A stretch of 64,000 bases of DNA, taken from assembly GCF_947623445.1 (NCBI RefSeq), contig NC_135241.1, positions 19,842,501 to 19,906,500 of the forward strand, in the 5' to 3' direction. Below the pieces are notes generated by a model that searched no databases, had not been told where the DNA came from, and worked only from the letters and a program-made list of their open reading frames with translations. This document shows positions 12,412 to 25,559 of the stretch, one piece after another. The position numbers and the translations under genes are program-made. Numbering within the stretch: position 1 is the first letter of the stretch; every line of letters starts with the position of its first letter. This DNA comes from Clavelina lepadiformis. Its lineage: Eukaryota > Chordata > Ascidiacea > Aplousobranchia > Clavelinidae.

Positions 12412-13594
12412 ATTGTTCAATTTGAGGGCCGTAGTTTGACGACTATTGTTATTGCGGAGCAAGTACAATCGTGCAAGTAACACTCGGGAAGGGAAAGTTT
12501 GGCCGGTTAATAGTGGCATCTGCCAACAGAGCGATTCTTTTTGCAGTGGTCTCTGACTTGGCAGTTTCGTGTTGGTGGTGGTTGATCTCCACTAGCAGCT
12601 GCTTCTTCTGTAGAGCGAGGCATTGAGGAACTTTTTACGGAGAGCATCCAAAGTTTTTCCGCCAAGTTTTGCAGAAATATCCGTCTTGAAATTTTATGCG
12701 ATTGATTTGCTTATACAGAACCAAGAGAAAGAAAGGAAAAGACCCAAAGAAAAACTGCACAAGTCGGCCAAACGACCTCGTTTACAGATGCAGTGAACAA
12801 AAACTACAATTCACTACAAGTCAATCGAAATTGATTGTAGTATTTGTATTCACTACAAATTCCATCTATACCTCATTTGCAGCCGAATGCATACTACGTG
12901 AGAATTTCACTGAAATGGCGGATTTTGCGGCAGGAATACGTACAGTAAACCTATGTTTCATGTATGCTACGAAAGAGACTAATGGTAGCAAGAATGTGGA
13001 GACCATTGATCTTTGATGATGAAACAATGCATGTATCCCAGACGAGGAATTTTAGATTGTTATATCACAAATGATTTGAGATTCATAGCTTTGGTGGGAC
13101 CTGTTTGTGCATCGAACAATAGGGTGTCAAAATGAAACCTTCCGTCGTTCTTGGTAAACAACACAGATTGGGGCATTTTTTGTACTCCAAACAAAAATTC
13201 GTTACAGCCCTGTATTAAGCTCATTAAATGACTTACAGTTTAAGTCTTAAAACCACAAAAGAAAACGGTTCTACAGTAAACGACTTTCAATTTGTACAGC
13301 TTTATTTTTCAAAAGGTGTCGAAATGACACTCTCCGTCGTTCAAGTGTTTTCTGTCGTAACTACGTGGAATGTAACTTAATTTTATTAAAAGAAATTGCA
13401 ATAAAATTACGTATACTACTTTGCACAGGCCAATACGTGATTATATAAGATTATATAAGCCAATACGTTATATAAGTGGAGACTTTGCAAAAGTTGTGGG
13501 AAAATAAAAATCTGTTTCATTTGGAAAAAAAAACGAAAAATACAAATAAATCAACTTTTTCTTTTTCGAGTAAACGTTCACTGCTTTCAAGCAA
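12412..13594. other. Intergenic stretch between the LTR element and VWA copy A
   Basis: No exon recognised, and no HSD exon to complete copy 2. A direct repeat occurs at about 13125-13155 and 13314-13342, sharing GTC(A/G)AAATGA and TCCGTCGTTC. An AATAAA on the minus strand near 13305 could serve as poly(A) signal for copy A. Confidence 0.4.
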
Positions 13595-16500
13595 TTAAAG
13601 AGAGGTTTTGTAAGCAAACATTGCCAATAGAAGAGCAGTCATCCAGGAAAATTTATATACACCAGATCCAGCTCCTCCACTCTGTAAAGAAGAGTTAACA
13701 AAATTAATTTCAATAGAAACTTGTGCATGCTACTTAAAACTTTAGACGTCTGTCAGTGAGAATTGAAATAATACCACAACGATTATTAAAACCGTTTAAT
13801 CTTTTACAATATACCTCGGTTTTCTTTTTCTTTTAATACATACACAAGATTACGCAATTCAACTTTCTATAAACTTGTTCATGATATGGAATAAGGTGAA
13901 AGGGCACAAAAAAGTAAAAAGAATTTATAGAAAAAAGACGTATTGAATATAAGTTTTGTTTACAATATGATAAATTTTAATAGTTATAGACTAATTAATT
14001 TTATTATGAATCAAATTATACTTTTAGATTCAAATTTATAACAAAAAAAGTCAATCCAAACTTACGGCTCTTGTGTTGCTGCCAGTTGCCTTCACAGTGG
14101 CATCAAGAGGTTCATTACTTGTAGGTACCACGGCTAGGTAGACTGGGAAAGTGTCAGTGGTGTCAACGGCACGCTTCTTTCTGCCAGTTGTAAATGATGA
14201 ACTGGCGTATGTGTTGCTAACGAGTTCGACCGCCGAAGTGCTGGTTTCACCAGAATTCATTGTGACCACAGTCACGCCCTGAAAGTGGAATGAATGCGAT
14301 TAGAGGCGACTAATGAATCTGTTTGACATTGCTGAACTCGTTTTAATTTGAGTCATATAAGCTTATATCATACTATACTTACCAACTGAAGTTCGAAAAA
14401 AAAATCATAGACGGCTGAATTCGGATTGGTTGTGGATGATGACGCATAAACTATGGCAGTTGCGACGGTGGTGACGCTGTAGCTCAATTCTATGGAACCG
14501 TTGGTTGGCATCTGGACTTCGGAGTAGTGTGTATCGCCGGAGCCAACCGAAATCGGAACTTCAGTGTCGTCCTAAGCACAATTATACTTGTGAGTTTATC
14601 GCTATATAGTACTTTACGATACCTTGGTTGGTTTAATGGATGAATGATCGCTATGTTGTTTGTGCAAAAACTGGTTGCAGGTTTCCCACAGTACAGAAAA
14701 ATCAACTTTGTACCTTTAACCGCTAGACCTATACACTGTCATTGTGCTGTTCATAATGGTAATTTTACCTATAGTTTGAAAGAGAATATGTGAAATCATA
14801 AAAGTTTAGGTTTTATTGTCGTTAGCAAATATACGCTAATGGGTAGACCGTGTTTAAGCAAATAGTTTACACCCATCTATAAGTGAATGGTATTGTGAAC
14901 AGGCCATTGTGTTGCATGTTTTACAGGTTAGACATCTTCTGTATCTTAGCGATGTTTGACAAATCTATAAACCGATATTTGCTGGTCTACTAATTGCTAT
15001 TAATTCCTGTTTGACAGTTAACTGACTGCCTTTCACCTTTTGTTAATTATATATTGGTCGTCGTGTAACAAAGAAAAATCGATTAACCTAGCTAGCATTC
15101 TCTTTTGGTTGAATAACATTGGCAATATTTTTCTCAGTTACAGTGCAGGTTTATCAAACGTTTTTATAAGCTGTTGTTCTTTTCAACGCACCCTATTTTT
15201 CTACGCTAAAAGGGTGGCTCATTCAGTAGAAAATCCTTGGCGTGCATGTTTACTCCTTCCTGGAGATTTTTAGAAGATGTTGGGAACGAACATCAAACAT
15301 TAAACATCGAACAGATTTCTGTGCATCTATAACTTACCGGAAACACGGTTGGTATCTTGCAAGCTTGAACGGAAACTCTGTCTTCGAGAATAGTCACCAG
15401 TTGGTCAAACTGACTGAGACCGAAGGCGTAATCAGAGTCTGGATCACTGGCGATCGCATGGATTTCATCTTCGACGTAACCACTTCCTACGCCGACCCCG
15501 AAAACGGTTATCCCGTCTTCTTTTATCTGTAAAAGATCGGAATGAATGAAAAATGTCGCCGAATGAAAATTAATGAAAAAAATGAATGGTCACTGAGTGA
15601 AAAACAACATTTATAATATAATGATTAATTTAGTAAACACATTCTTACAGCTTTTGAAGGTTGTACCACGTCGTCGCTACTTTCTCCATCTGTCAAAACT
15701 ATCAATATCCTCGGTGCGCCGTCCGTTAGCGGACGCATGCCGGTTGTAGTGTTAAACATGGTTGTACGTACAAATTCTATCGCATTGCCCGTTTGAGTGC
15801 CGCCTTCACACAAAAAAAAAAACATAAAAACACCGGATTTGATTGTGTGTAACCTTTATTTCAACTTCCAGAGATATTTTTTTGGAAATATATATGTCTA
15901 CACATATCTGCCATCAAGATAACATTCAATCACTTCATATTCAAACATTTCACCTCTAGGATAATTTGTGTTGATCACTGCGTCGCTAAATGCGCTGTTG
16001 TTTTGATGTTGATCGAACTGACTGATTGGGTAATTACTACTTGAATAAATTGTCAAACCGGTTCGAACTTGTTCAGACGAGATGTTGAACTCGCTTGCTA
16101 GCTGTTTGACGAAGTCGAGTGATTGTTGAAAATTTGAAGATCCGATACTGCCAGAACCATCCAACAGAAAATAAAGATCCATTTTTGATACCGTACATTC
16201 TATAAAAAAGCTTGTTTGTTTGTATATTTTAATCTATCTTCAAAACGACTAACAAAAGTTAATTTAATTTTTAAATTATCGCTATCTTAATTGTAAGTTG
16301 CCTTTTTAGAAATAGTATGTCAATATTTTAGCCACTGTTAATGCGAATGTTCAATGGAGTTGCCTAAAATTAAATGTCAATAAAGTTATGTTTTGTGTAT
16401 TAGGCCTATAGGTTAAATACGAATTTTAAGAAATCAAATGCTGAGTCTGTCCTTAAACAGTCATACAACCTACCATGGTAATAGCTGATGGTTAAAACAT

Positions 16501-17912
16501 AGTTGAAATATTTATAAACTAGCTGCGGCGTATTGGTTGTTGATGAGCTACTTACTGTTTTCACTTTCATAATTTGTCACCGTCGTTTCAAAGACGCTGA
16601 TCTGCCCGTTCTCGTTGTAATAACGTGTCCACCAAGTTGCTTGCTCGGTAACAGTACCCGGTACCTCACCGTTGACAGAGATCAACTCTATGTAGAGCTT
16701 AGCTGCCAATGCGGATTTGAGTGGAATGCTGGTGAGACAATATTTTGAAAAGGTATTATTTTATAATATCTTCATACTAACGTAACGTAATAATTGTAAG
16801 TTTGGTTGCTGAAAAACAATGTGCTGCAACATAAATCAAAAGCACAAACTGCTGTGTTGGTCAAATTGCAAACTGACTTTGCAAAGATTACGAGCAAAAG
16901 TAAATAAATAACATACAAAGGATAGCAAAACAAGACATATTCAACCTATGTAACTTATTACCTGAAATCTCCATTAACAAAATCAGTGATATCTGTACCG
17001 AAAAGAAGCCTCGCTTGTGTCAAAACTGCTGCAAGTGTTGTGCTGCCGCTGATTGCCTGATTAATCGTTGTTGAGATCTGGAATAAAGAAAACTTTCTAA
17101 GTTCACTCTATTTGCTTTATTGTCGAAAATCGCATTTTGTTTTTAAACCAAACTTGGTTTGAAAGTTCCAGAAATCAAGAATTTTACCTGCCATATTCCA
17201 CCTGCCGGATTCACATTTATGGTCGTTGTGTTGCTGCCAAAATCCGATTCGACTAAAGCAATTCTTTTGAGAAAGCCAAAATCATTTGAAAAAAGTGGAA
17301 TCGCGCTTAATTTATTGATACAAGCGTCCACCACGTCGACACCACTTTGGCCAGCGACTAACGTGAGGTCTTGTTGCGCACTGTAATCATATTAATATAC
17401 TGTACATGTATTTAACCATATAGTTAAATTGATTTGATCGAGAATTTATTTAGGCTTGTTGAACGAATTTGTGTTGAAATGCAAAACTCGATTTTTCTAT
17501 TGTAAACGAAAGAATTTCATTCAAAATAGGCACATTGCGAGTTTAACTGATTCTTTCCTTTTCACTTTATGGTACTGTGTATTTTAACCACATTTTTCCA
17601 CTTTGCAAAATTAGTACAAAAAATTGTTTTAGATACACTAAACCATATACATTTACAAACCAAATACAACCATATATACATTTCTACAGCGAAGAAAAAT
17701 AAAATGAAACTTATTTCAATATTAACTTGATTCATAAATTTTCTATTGTTTTCCTTGAGCAAAAATTATAGCATTATCGTTAGCTTAACACGATTACACA
17801 TATCGATCAACAAATCTTTTAACATTAGGTCTAATTCAGTCGTCCTTGTATTAACTTACTTCGAATATGTAACGATGGAGACCAGAATTGCTACAACCAG
17901 AAAGTTTGACAT
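13595..17912 (-). CDS. VWA copy A: secreted SLT-like/VWA protein with GPI-type tail, intact
   Basis: Ten exons: 17912-17860, 17380-17188, 17077-16962, 16728-16556, 16199-15954, 15803-15649, 15526-15338, 14571-14383, 14278-14066, 13681-13595; 1614 nt, 537 aa, all phases agree. Order: signal peptide (MSNFLVVAILVSIVTYSNA); a lysozyme/SLT-like region with LVESDFGSN and NPAGGIWQ, and later SALAAKLYIE and EQATWWTRYYN; a VWA domain with full MIDAS (DGSGS, the GTQTG Thr, LTDGE); two likely beta-sandwich modules; RKKRA, a furin-type site; then SGGAGSG and a hydrophobic end (MTALLLAMFAYKTSL) typical of GPI signals. Likely a cell-surface adhesion or recognition protein binding a metal-dependent ligand (inferred from VWA/MIDAS). 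Partner unknown. It ends the array nearest the LTR element and is the most diverged intact copy in exon 2. Confidence 0.88.
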
Positions 17913-19820
17913 TTCTTATTTTAGTGATAACCTCGATTTTAAAGTTTGTTCCCTGTTTGCACCTGCAGAAATGGACAAAAAATGACTTTCCAAGCTTTTA
18001 TAATTACAAAATCCTTTGTATTTCGTCTGCACATAGCAACGACAAACATGGGCGTTGTTTGTTTCTACTGATAAAAAGAATCGGTGTAAAAAGTCTCTTT
18101 TCATTATACAGTATATGTTTGCAAACTTTAAACAAACCTTTGTTTGAGCCATTTAAAGTCAAAATTGTAAAGATGTACTGGTGCTACTCCACCCGGTTGC
18201 TTCCGACATGAAGTCTTTTGATAACGCTTTTTGTTTCATTGGCAATGTTGACTTTGTAACCCATGGATAGTTATAAATTGCCAATTTATGTTGTACCAGG
18301 TTTTCATCACTGACTGAACTCATGACCGTTGGCAACGACACTTTTGTTATTCATTTGCAATACTTTTGTATTGTCAAGTTGGTTGCTGAGTAGAAACGTC
18401 GTACAAATGTCCGTACAGTAATATAAACCCACATTTTGTTCGGTTACAAACTAATGAAATATTTGACAATGTGATAATCATACACAAAAATATGGTTAAC
18501 CTAAACAACAAGACTAAACCTGCTAAATATAGGCTTATTTTACACAGATCACCGGTTAGGCCCAGTTACCCAGCTTGTCTATTTATTGTAACACATTTTT
18601 TGTTTGGTTGTTTGTGTTTTAAAAATTTTGTGTTGCTCGGATATTAGAACTGCTCACGAGCACTCCTGAACCAGAGATAGCATCGTTAATGCCTTATACT
18701 GATATGGTTAGCACACTGCAGTCTTCAACCTACACAGACTAAAACGTTTTCGTCGACTTTGGTCAACACCGCTCCCCACCAACCACACCTTTCTTTGTAA
18801 ACGCGGGCGAGTACCTGTTTTTTGTCCTAATTGGTCAACCCAATACCTTACACGTAACGATTTTCGATTTTACCCGGTGTGGCTTGCCATATACTGTATA
18901 CACATAAGGACATTACAGCGGTAGCGCAACAGGATATTCTGAACGGCTACCTCCAAAGTATAGAGGTTCGCTTAGATCACTTCGATCGTTTTGGCAACTT
19001 CGATTGCTTGTGGATGGGTTGAAATTGTACATTTTAAATGAAACCATGGGTTTAATTAGAATGTTTCGAATTCTTTTCATAACACCACTAAGAACATGCA
19101 CCAATTAAATTAGGTGTGATCAAGGCGTGCACATAACATAAACAGAATGAATGGACAGGAGCAAATAATAAAGAAGCAAAAAATCCAACAATTGGTTAAA
19201 AAACATTTATTCGATTTATTTTGAAATGACCACACAATGTCCGCAAACTCAAAATAACTGCTTAAAGTTTGTGAGATTTATTATCAGTTTATCACATAGC
19301 GACCCCCTAGACTTCAATTGAATTCTACATTCAGTTTCAACTCATCCACAACCGATCGAAGTTGCCAAAGCAATCGAGGTGGTCCAAACTATCCAAGGGA
19401 ATGGCCCAAATGAACTTAGCGGTCCAGGAGATTCTGTATTTTATAGAGGTATAATTATTGAACCCTGGTCTTACAATTACAAATCAGGCGTTCTAATCGC
19501 TCCGCCACCGAGATGACTTTGTATAAATATTACATAAAAGTACTTTTTACAACACACTTACTGTACTAGCTTTTACTATAGATGGTAAAGTTATAAAAAT
19601 GTGAAAATGCACACAGTAATGTATAACTATAACAGGGTGCAGTAAACTTCTATGCGCTTTATTGTGAGTATTAGAAACAAAGACTGCACTAAACTAAATA
19701 CATTCATCATAAAAATTTATAATTCATCATTAGAATGTGTAATTGTGTAAGTTAGGTTTTTACCTTTTGCAAGATAAGTATAATATACACTGTATATTGC
19801 CCACTATAATGATTTCATAC
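17913..19820. other. Intergenic stretch upstream of VWA copy A
   Basis: No gene exon recognised. AT-rich; holds the tRNA-like element at 19455-19514. Short open frames here lack splice context or family resemblance. Confidence 0.4.
19455..19514 (-). repeat. tRNA-derived SINE head or tRNA pseudogene
   Basis: On the minus strand GTGGCGGAGCGATTAGAAC resembles a polymerase III A box. CAGGGTTCAAT about 30 bases on resembles a B box. The acceptor stem does not pair well, so this is not a working tRNA. SINE or pseudogene is inference. Confidence 0.35.
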
Positions 19821-19821
19821 C

Positions 19822-22640
19822 GAATCAGTTTTAGACGAAGAACCGGTGAATGTGTTGCTGACTAATTCGACTGCTGAGTTAGCGGTATCACTAGATTTTG
19901 TGGTCACCACCGTTACAACCTAGAATTAAAACATTTGTTGATGCTTGGTTGTGACATATAACAGCTTCACTCTACCAGTTTCACTATCGACTGAAAGTAT
20001 GTACTAGTTTTAGCAATAAGCACTTCTAAGTTAGTCACACTTAAAACAAAAACATATCAACGCAAACTTACGGCTCCTGCGTTGCTGCCAGTGGCCTTCA
20101 CAGAGGCATCAAGCGTTAGGTCAGCACTGGTTGTTTTAACGGCTACATAGATTGGGTACGTCTTGATGTTGTCTACAGCACACTTCTTTCTGACGTTTCG
20201 AGAGGAAGAATCTGTGTTAGATTTGTCAAGTACTTCAACCGCAGAGGTGCTGGTATCACCAGAATTCATTGTAATCATTGTTTCAGCCTGAACATGAAAT
20301 GAAAGCCATTACTGGCGGTTACTATGCGATAATAAATTTTACGTTTTCAGGCGGTCAACAACATACTCTATAGTTACATGGAAGAACTCGTAAGGATTAA
20401 TACATCGTTATATTGGATATATGTATTGCACCACTATGTAAGCAACAATACATTAGACTCTCAAAATGAAAATCAAAGACGGCTGAGCTCGGATTGGCTG
20501 TACTGTAGATGATGATTGATGACACATAAACTGTGGCAGTTGCGCAAGTGGTGACGCTGTAGCTCAATTCTATGGAACCGTTCGTTGGCATCTGGACTTC
20601 AAAGTAGTGAGTGTGGCCCGATTCGACCAAAATTGGAACTTCAGCGTCGTCCTATTCAACAATTCTTCATCAACATTTACAGACCCAAACGTTATTATAG
20701 CACAATGAAGTATATTGGCTCACAAACATTAATCGTAATAGATAGGCGTTTGTAGAAGTTAGGCTGTTGATCTTTCAGTTCGTTGTTATTTAATGTGCGA
20801 CTTGTTTGCAAGTAGGCTTGTTCAGACGAGATACTGAACTCGCAGATACTGCATGCTTGACAAAATCGAGTGATTGCTGAAAATTTGAAGATCTGATACT
20901 GTCGACCCATCCAGTAAACAGTAAAGATCCACTTTGACATCTTACATCCTGTGAAACACAGCTTTGTTTGCTCATGTATTTAAATACTGTATATACAATA
21001 GCATTGACAAAAAATGATTTATTTTACGTTATATAAGCATCTTATTATCATTTTTGTTCAATTAGTTGCTTTTTGTATAAACTTGTGTGTATTTTAACCA
21101 CTAAATTGTTGTTATTGGCCAGGAGCTTACCCATAGAAATATAGCTCCATTTTGATTATTGAAAAATACTTCACCCAATCTAGGGTTATCTAGGGTTATG
21201 AACTTGCATCGGTTATAATCTCGCAAAGTTGGGACAAAGTGTTTTTATAACAGGTGCGGTGCAAGGTTATTGATGAGTTACTTACTGTTTGAACTTTCAT
21301 AATTTGTTACCGTCGTTTCAAAGACGCTGTTCTGCCCTTTCAGAATGTAATGCCGAGTCTACCAAATTGCTTGTTCGATAACAGTACCCGGTATCCCACA
21401 GTTGATAGAGATCAAATCTATGTAGAGTTTAGCTGCCAATTCGGATTTGAGTGGAATGCTGTTGAGACAATATTTTGTAAACTCTGATTTTAGAAACTTT
21501 TAATGCTAATGCCATTATTGTAAGGTCAACTGTTGAAGAACAATGTCGTGTAAAAGAAATCATAATCAAGCTGGTAGCAAGATTGTTACGGTCCAAAATA
21601 AATAAACCAAAATTTTGCAAAACAAAAAAGCACAAGGAATTTTAACAACTGAGGAAAAAACACGTACTCCAAATTTACGTAAACTCTCCATCCACAAAAT
21701 CAGTAACACCTGTACCAAAAATAAGCTAAGTTTGGTCTAGGGTTGCTTGTAGTATTGTGTTGTTGCTGATTGTCTGGCGAATCGTTGCTGAGATCTAGAA
21801 CATGTGGGCTTAATTATTTTTATTTACTTTGTCTTCTTAATACGCTTTTAAAATAATTAATTTCGGTTGTTCAACAAAGTTTGGCTGGTTTGCAATTTTC
21901 AAAAGTTAAAAATTTTTACCTGCCATATTCCACCTGCCGGATTCACATTTATAATCGCTGTGTTGCTTTCAAAGTCCGATTCGACTAAAGCTATAATCGT
22001 TTGACAAAATTGGGATGGCCCTTAATTTATTGATACAAGCGTCCACTACGTCAACACCGCTTTGGCCAGCGACTAACGTGAGGTCTTGTTGCGCACTGTA
22101 ATCATATTAATATAATCCATAGTTCAAATTGATGTACTGTAGTGGGGGCTTTGAGCTGCACGTAAAATGAATTTTCACAATCTAAGATTTTAATTTCTGT
22201 TGTCAAGAAAGATTGAAATCGTTTCATGATATTTACAGGCATACTACACGTAGCAGGTTTTCTATTTTCCCATTTAAACTACAGTAGTCTAAGTGTTGAA
22301 CCACTTCTATTCCCATTTTACCAGCATGTGTTAGTCACATGCAAAACGTGTTCAAAAAGTTTAATCCGTTTTTCCTAAACTTAAAAAAATAATTTTTTCC
22401 CAGCCGTAGTTTATTTTTGTACGGCCGCTTCACGAAATCTTTGCTGTTTTCCTAACTGTGGCATTATCTGTAAATTAAAAACTGTAGCATTATCGTTGAT
22501 ATGCAGTCATACAGTCTATATGTAGGCTCTACCAACAAATTATTTTATATACGGTAATTTGTCGTTGCATCATCCACCTAGAATAGGCCAATCTGATGGC
22601 TAAGATCGCTACAAGAAGAAATTTTGACTTTTATTATCTT
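19822..22640 (-). pseudogene. VWA copy A': degenerate copy
   Basis: Exon relics in array order: a signal-exon relic near 22600-22640 with no ATG; exon 2 about 22101-21920 with a small deletion; exon 3 about 21797-21677; exon 4 about 21465-21290; part of exon 5 about 20950-20815, shifted in frame within the MIDAS segment; exon 8 about 20653-20452; exon 9 about 20288-20074; and a second partial exon 9 at 19922-19822. Exons 6, 7 and 10 were not found. The cleavage-like site reads RKKCA instead of RKKRA. Introns in the 5' half still resemble those of copy A (the same CTGTAATCATATTAATAT at the exon 2 acceptor), so A' and A are sister duplicates. The doubled exon 9 implies an extra local duplication. 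Confidence 0.85.
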
Positions 22641-23719
22641 AGTGAAACTCCCGTTGTTAAGTTTGTAAATGCAACAATGGCAAAATATTGATCTGTCTTA
22701 CATTTATGGCAAACAACTTTTTGCACTTCGTTCGCCGATACTGTCGATAAACATGTAGGCGATTTTGTGCCTATGTAGAAAGAATATTGAAGATCATTAT
22801 AAAGCATCCTTACTTCATATTATGTTTGCTAACTTTAAAGGGCCTTTGTTTGTGTTATTTGACTTTAGCATTGTATTGTTAAGAGTAATTGCTCACCGGC
22901 TGAGACCACGCCCCGTTGACAACACTTATGTTATTTCATTTTTAGTACTATAATGGTATATTTTCAATTCGGTGAAATGAAAAGTAGGGCAAATTAAAAA
23001 AAAAGAAGGTTGCAATTTGTATATGATTAAGTTACAAACCAAAAAAATATTTGACAAAACGTAAACAGAGTAATAAAAACCAAATAGTCAGCTTCATATA
23101 GGCTACACATATTATAGGCTTATTCCACACAAGAAAAGGCTATAGTCAGCGGACATTTACATTTCGTTTTTAAATTTTTAAAGCTGATGCGTAAAACAGT
23201 CGATCACAGAGTCGATCAGAGTCAAGAGTCAAAGAGTCAAAGAGTCGATCACAGAAAGCAGGCGACATGTCTTATCCTGAGAATGGTTTTGACCACTTTG
23301 ACGGGTACATATAAAGTAAGATGGGACATGAGCTACTTAGCTGCAGGAAACACACCGCGCTCGCTATCGTGCAAATTGCTAGGTTTGACACCCATCTGTG
23401 CCACCAACGCAGGCCAATTCCTTTGCGCAAGGCAGTAACAACGATTGCTTCTGTTTAATGGCCTTGTTGAACATTTCCAAATATGGACAATATGACATCA
23501 AAAATTAAAAAAGAGATAACTGTGTGTGTCTGTCGGATGATAACGTTAATACAGTCAGTACAGGCGAATGCTCAACTGCGTTGGTCAATGTTAACGCAGT
23601 TTGGCGAAAATCCTGGAGAAAATAAAGGAAATAATAACTTTAAGGACAGTGAAGTTATAACTTAGTCAGAAACCCATTGCAAAAGAAAGGAGGACGCGCT
23701 ACCACAAGCAACAACGTAC
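22641..23719. other. Intergenic stretch with a short tandem repeat
   Basis: At 23199-23256 the words AGAGTCAA and GAGTCGATCACAG recur several times as a small simple repeat. Nothing else recognisable. Confidence 0.45.
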
Positions 23720-23912
23720 ATGCAACTAACAAACTGAAGTTCAAAAGAAAAATCAAAGACGACTGAACTTGATTTGGTTGTACGATAGAGTTGATGAAAC
23801 TGTGGCAATTGCTACTGCGGTGGCAGTGAAACTTAACTTTCCATATAGTCCACCTGAACTTCAAAATAATGCGCCTGACTCGACCATAATCGGAATTTCG
23901 GTGTCATTCAAC
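23720..23912 (-). pseudogene. Isolated VWA-family exon 8 relic
   Basis: Aligns with exon 8 of the array (plus-strand AACTGAAGTTCAAAAGAAAA, then CTGTGGCAATTGC, then TCGGAATTTCGGTGTC) with deletions. No neighbouring exons remain. A fossil of another array member. Confidence 0.75.
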
Positions 23913-25559
23913 CGTAAGCAAAAATTTGTTGCGAACAACTTGTACTCCAAATGGTTCTTAAATTAGTTAGAAAAGTGTAGGACGTTTCATGTTGAAACCG
24001 GTTACGGCCATATCAAGCAATCCAAATCGAAAGACGACCGTACACATTTCAACATTGTATCGTCCAAACTTTATCAGATAAATTTGTGATTATAGTCTCA
24101 AGTGTAATTTGCAAAGGAGTATAGAATTGTAATCGATTGCCTATACTGGCGGAATAGCAAATTGTGCTGCTTTGACGTGAACGACAAATGCGATACAACA
24201 GCCGTCAAAACGTCTTCACAGCAAAATGTAAAGAACAGGTTGATGAATACAAGGAATTAGCTTGTGTGGAACACGATAAATTATTATTCGACATGCTTTT
24301 AATATATAAGCAGGTTTTTATTATACATATAAGCTATACGTTTATCGTGAGACTGTGCGTGTATACAAAACCACAAATTAAGCTCCCAAAAATAAGCAAT
24401 AACTTGTTGAAATAAGAGACGTAACATTTCAATGGTATTCAGTAGGCTAACAATAAAAGAATTGGTGGTTAGTCAGAGATGAATATAATAAAGCAGTGTT
24501 TGGCCCAGCGATGCTACAATTGTAATTTTGGCTGATATTTTTTACAAAAACTTCCTAATCTCGCATAATGAAAAAATGACATTTATAGAAAAATATGACG
24601 TCAGAGATACGTAATAGGTCTACATCTTCTTAGGGTAACTTTCGAACATATTTAGTTCTTTAAAGAAAATAACAATTAATCCCTTAACTGATGCATTTTC
24701 TCCAGCTGTGTACTGCATAAAATCAAATTACACTAAATTAAATTACAATTGAACAGATCACACAGAAATACTGTGACATACATACACAAAATTAAATTGA
24801 TTGGATACCGAAAACACAATTCCAATTTTTATAGACTTCACACCAACATTGCAAAAAATAATACAGTTGTGCGGATATGCTATAAATCATAGGTCGGCAA
24901 CCCGCGGCTCTTTCATCTCTGTGCTCTGACTCCCGCGACTCAGAGCCAATGAGCTCATTTAGGAAAAGTTAATGTGAATAAATAAAGGTGTTTATTAGTG
25001 TCACAATGTAATAACTTAATGCGTTTGTCTGATTATTATAATTCAGAATATTTTATTCGGACGTGGAAAATCTTATATAAATACTACACATTGATTTTCG
25101 CGGGCATAATACGCATGACTGCTTGCCACTCACGTGATCCTAAGGTTATTTTTGTTCAAGGTCGCATGTCTTGGATATCGGTCTTTGTTTGGTGACTATG
25201 CGGATTTTCATCGTTGTAGTGAGAATTTTGCGAGGGTAACTACTGAAGTTTTTACGTGTAACTGTAAAGCATTAGTTCGAATTATATACGTAGCGTTAGG
25301 TTTTTTGTTTTAAGTAGTCAATTAGGTGTTGTGGCTTTTAGGTTTTAGTTTGACGGAAACGACACCAAATGGCTCTTTCAATGCTAAAGGTTGCCGACCC
25401 GTGCTCTAAATACATGTACTATAGACATTTGTGAAAGTGTACATTATTTGAGTCGTGCATAATCAGACTAAATTATTATTGTCGTTTATCATTTGTATGA
25501 AAAAAGGTGAAACACCACTGAATTCTTCGTATTTTGACACTGCACAGTCTTGCTTATGG
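23913..25559. other. Intergenic stretch before VWA copy B's 3' end
   Basis: Apart from the MITE at 24888-25403, nothing recognisable; AT-rich. Confidence 0.4.
24888..25403. mobile_element. hAT-type MITE with target duplication
   Basis: Ends CATAGGTCGGCAACC and, in reverse complement, CACGGGTCGGCAACC. Subterminal GCGGCTCTTTCAT and GGCTCTTTCA extend the inverted repeat. The 8-bp flanks CTATAAAT and CTCTAAAT match at 7 of 8. GGTCGGCAACC is a typical hAT terminus. 516 bp, non-autonomous, 156 bp past the stop of copy B. Confidence 0.85.

Noticed and set aside
12696-13016. 106-codon plus-strand open frame
   Set aside because: No domain, no splice context, Lys/Thr-rich; cannot be told from chance.
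22765-23438. Several 60-80-codon open frames in the 22.7-23.5 kb spacer
   Set aside because: No conserved motif; one overlaps a short tandem repeat.
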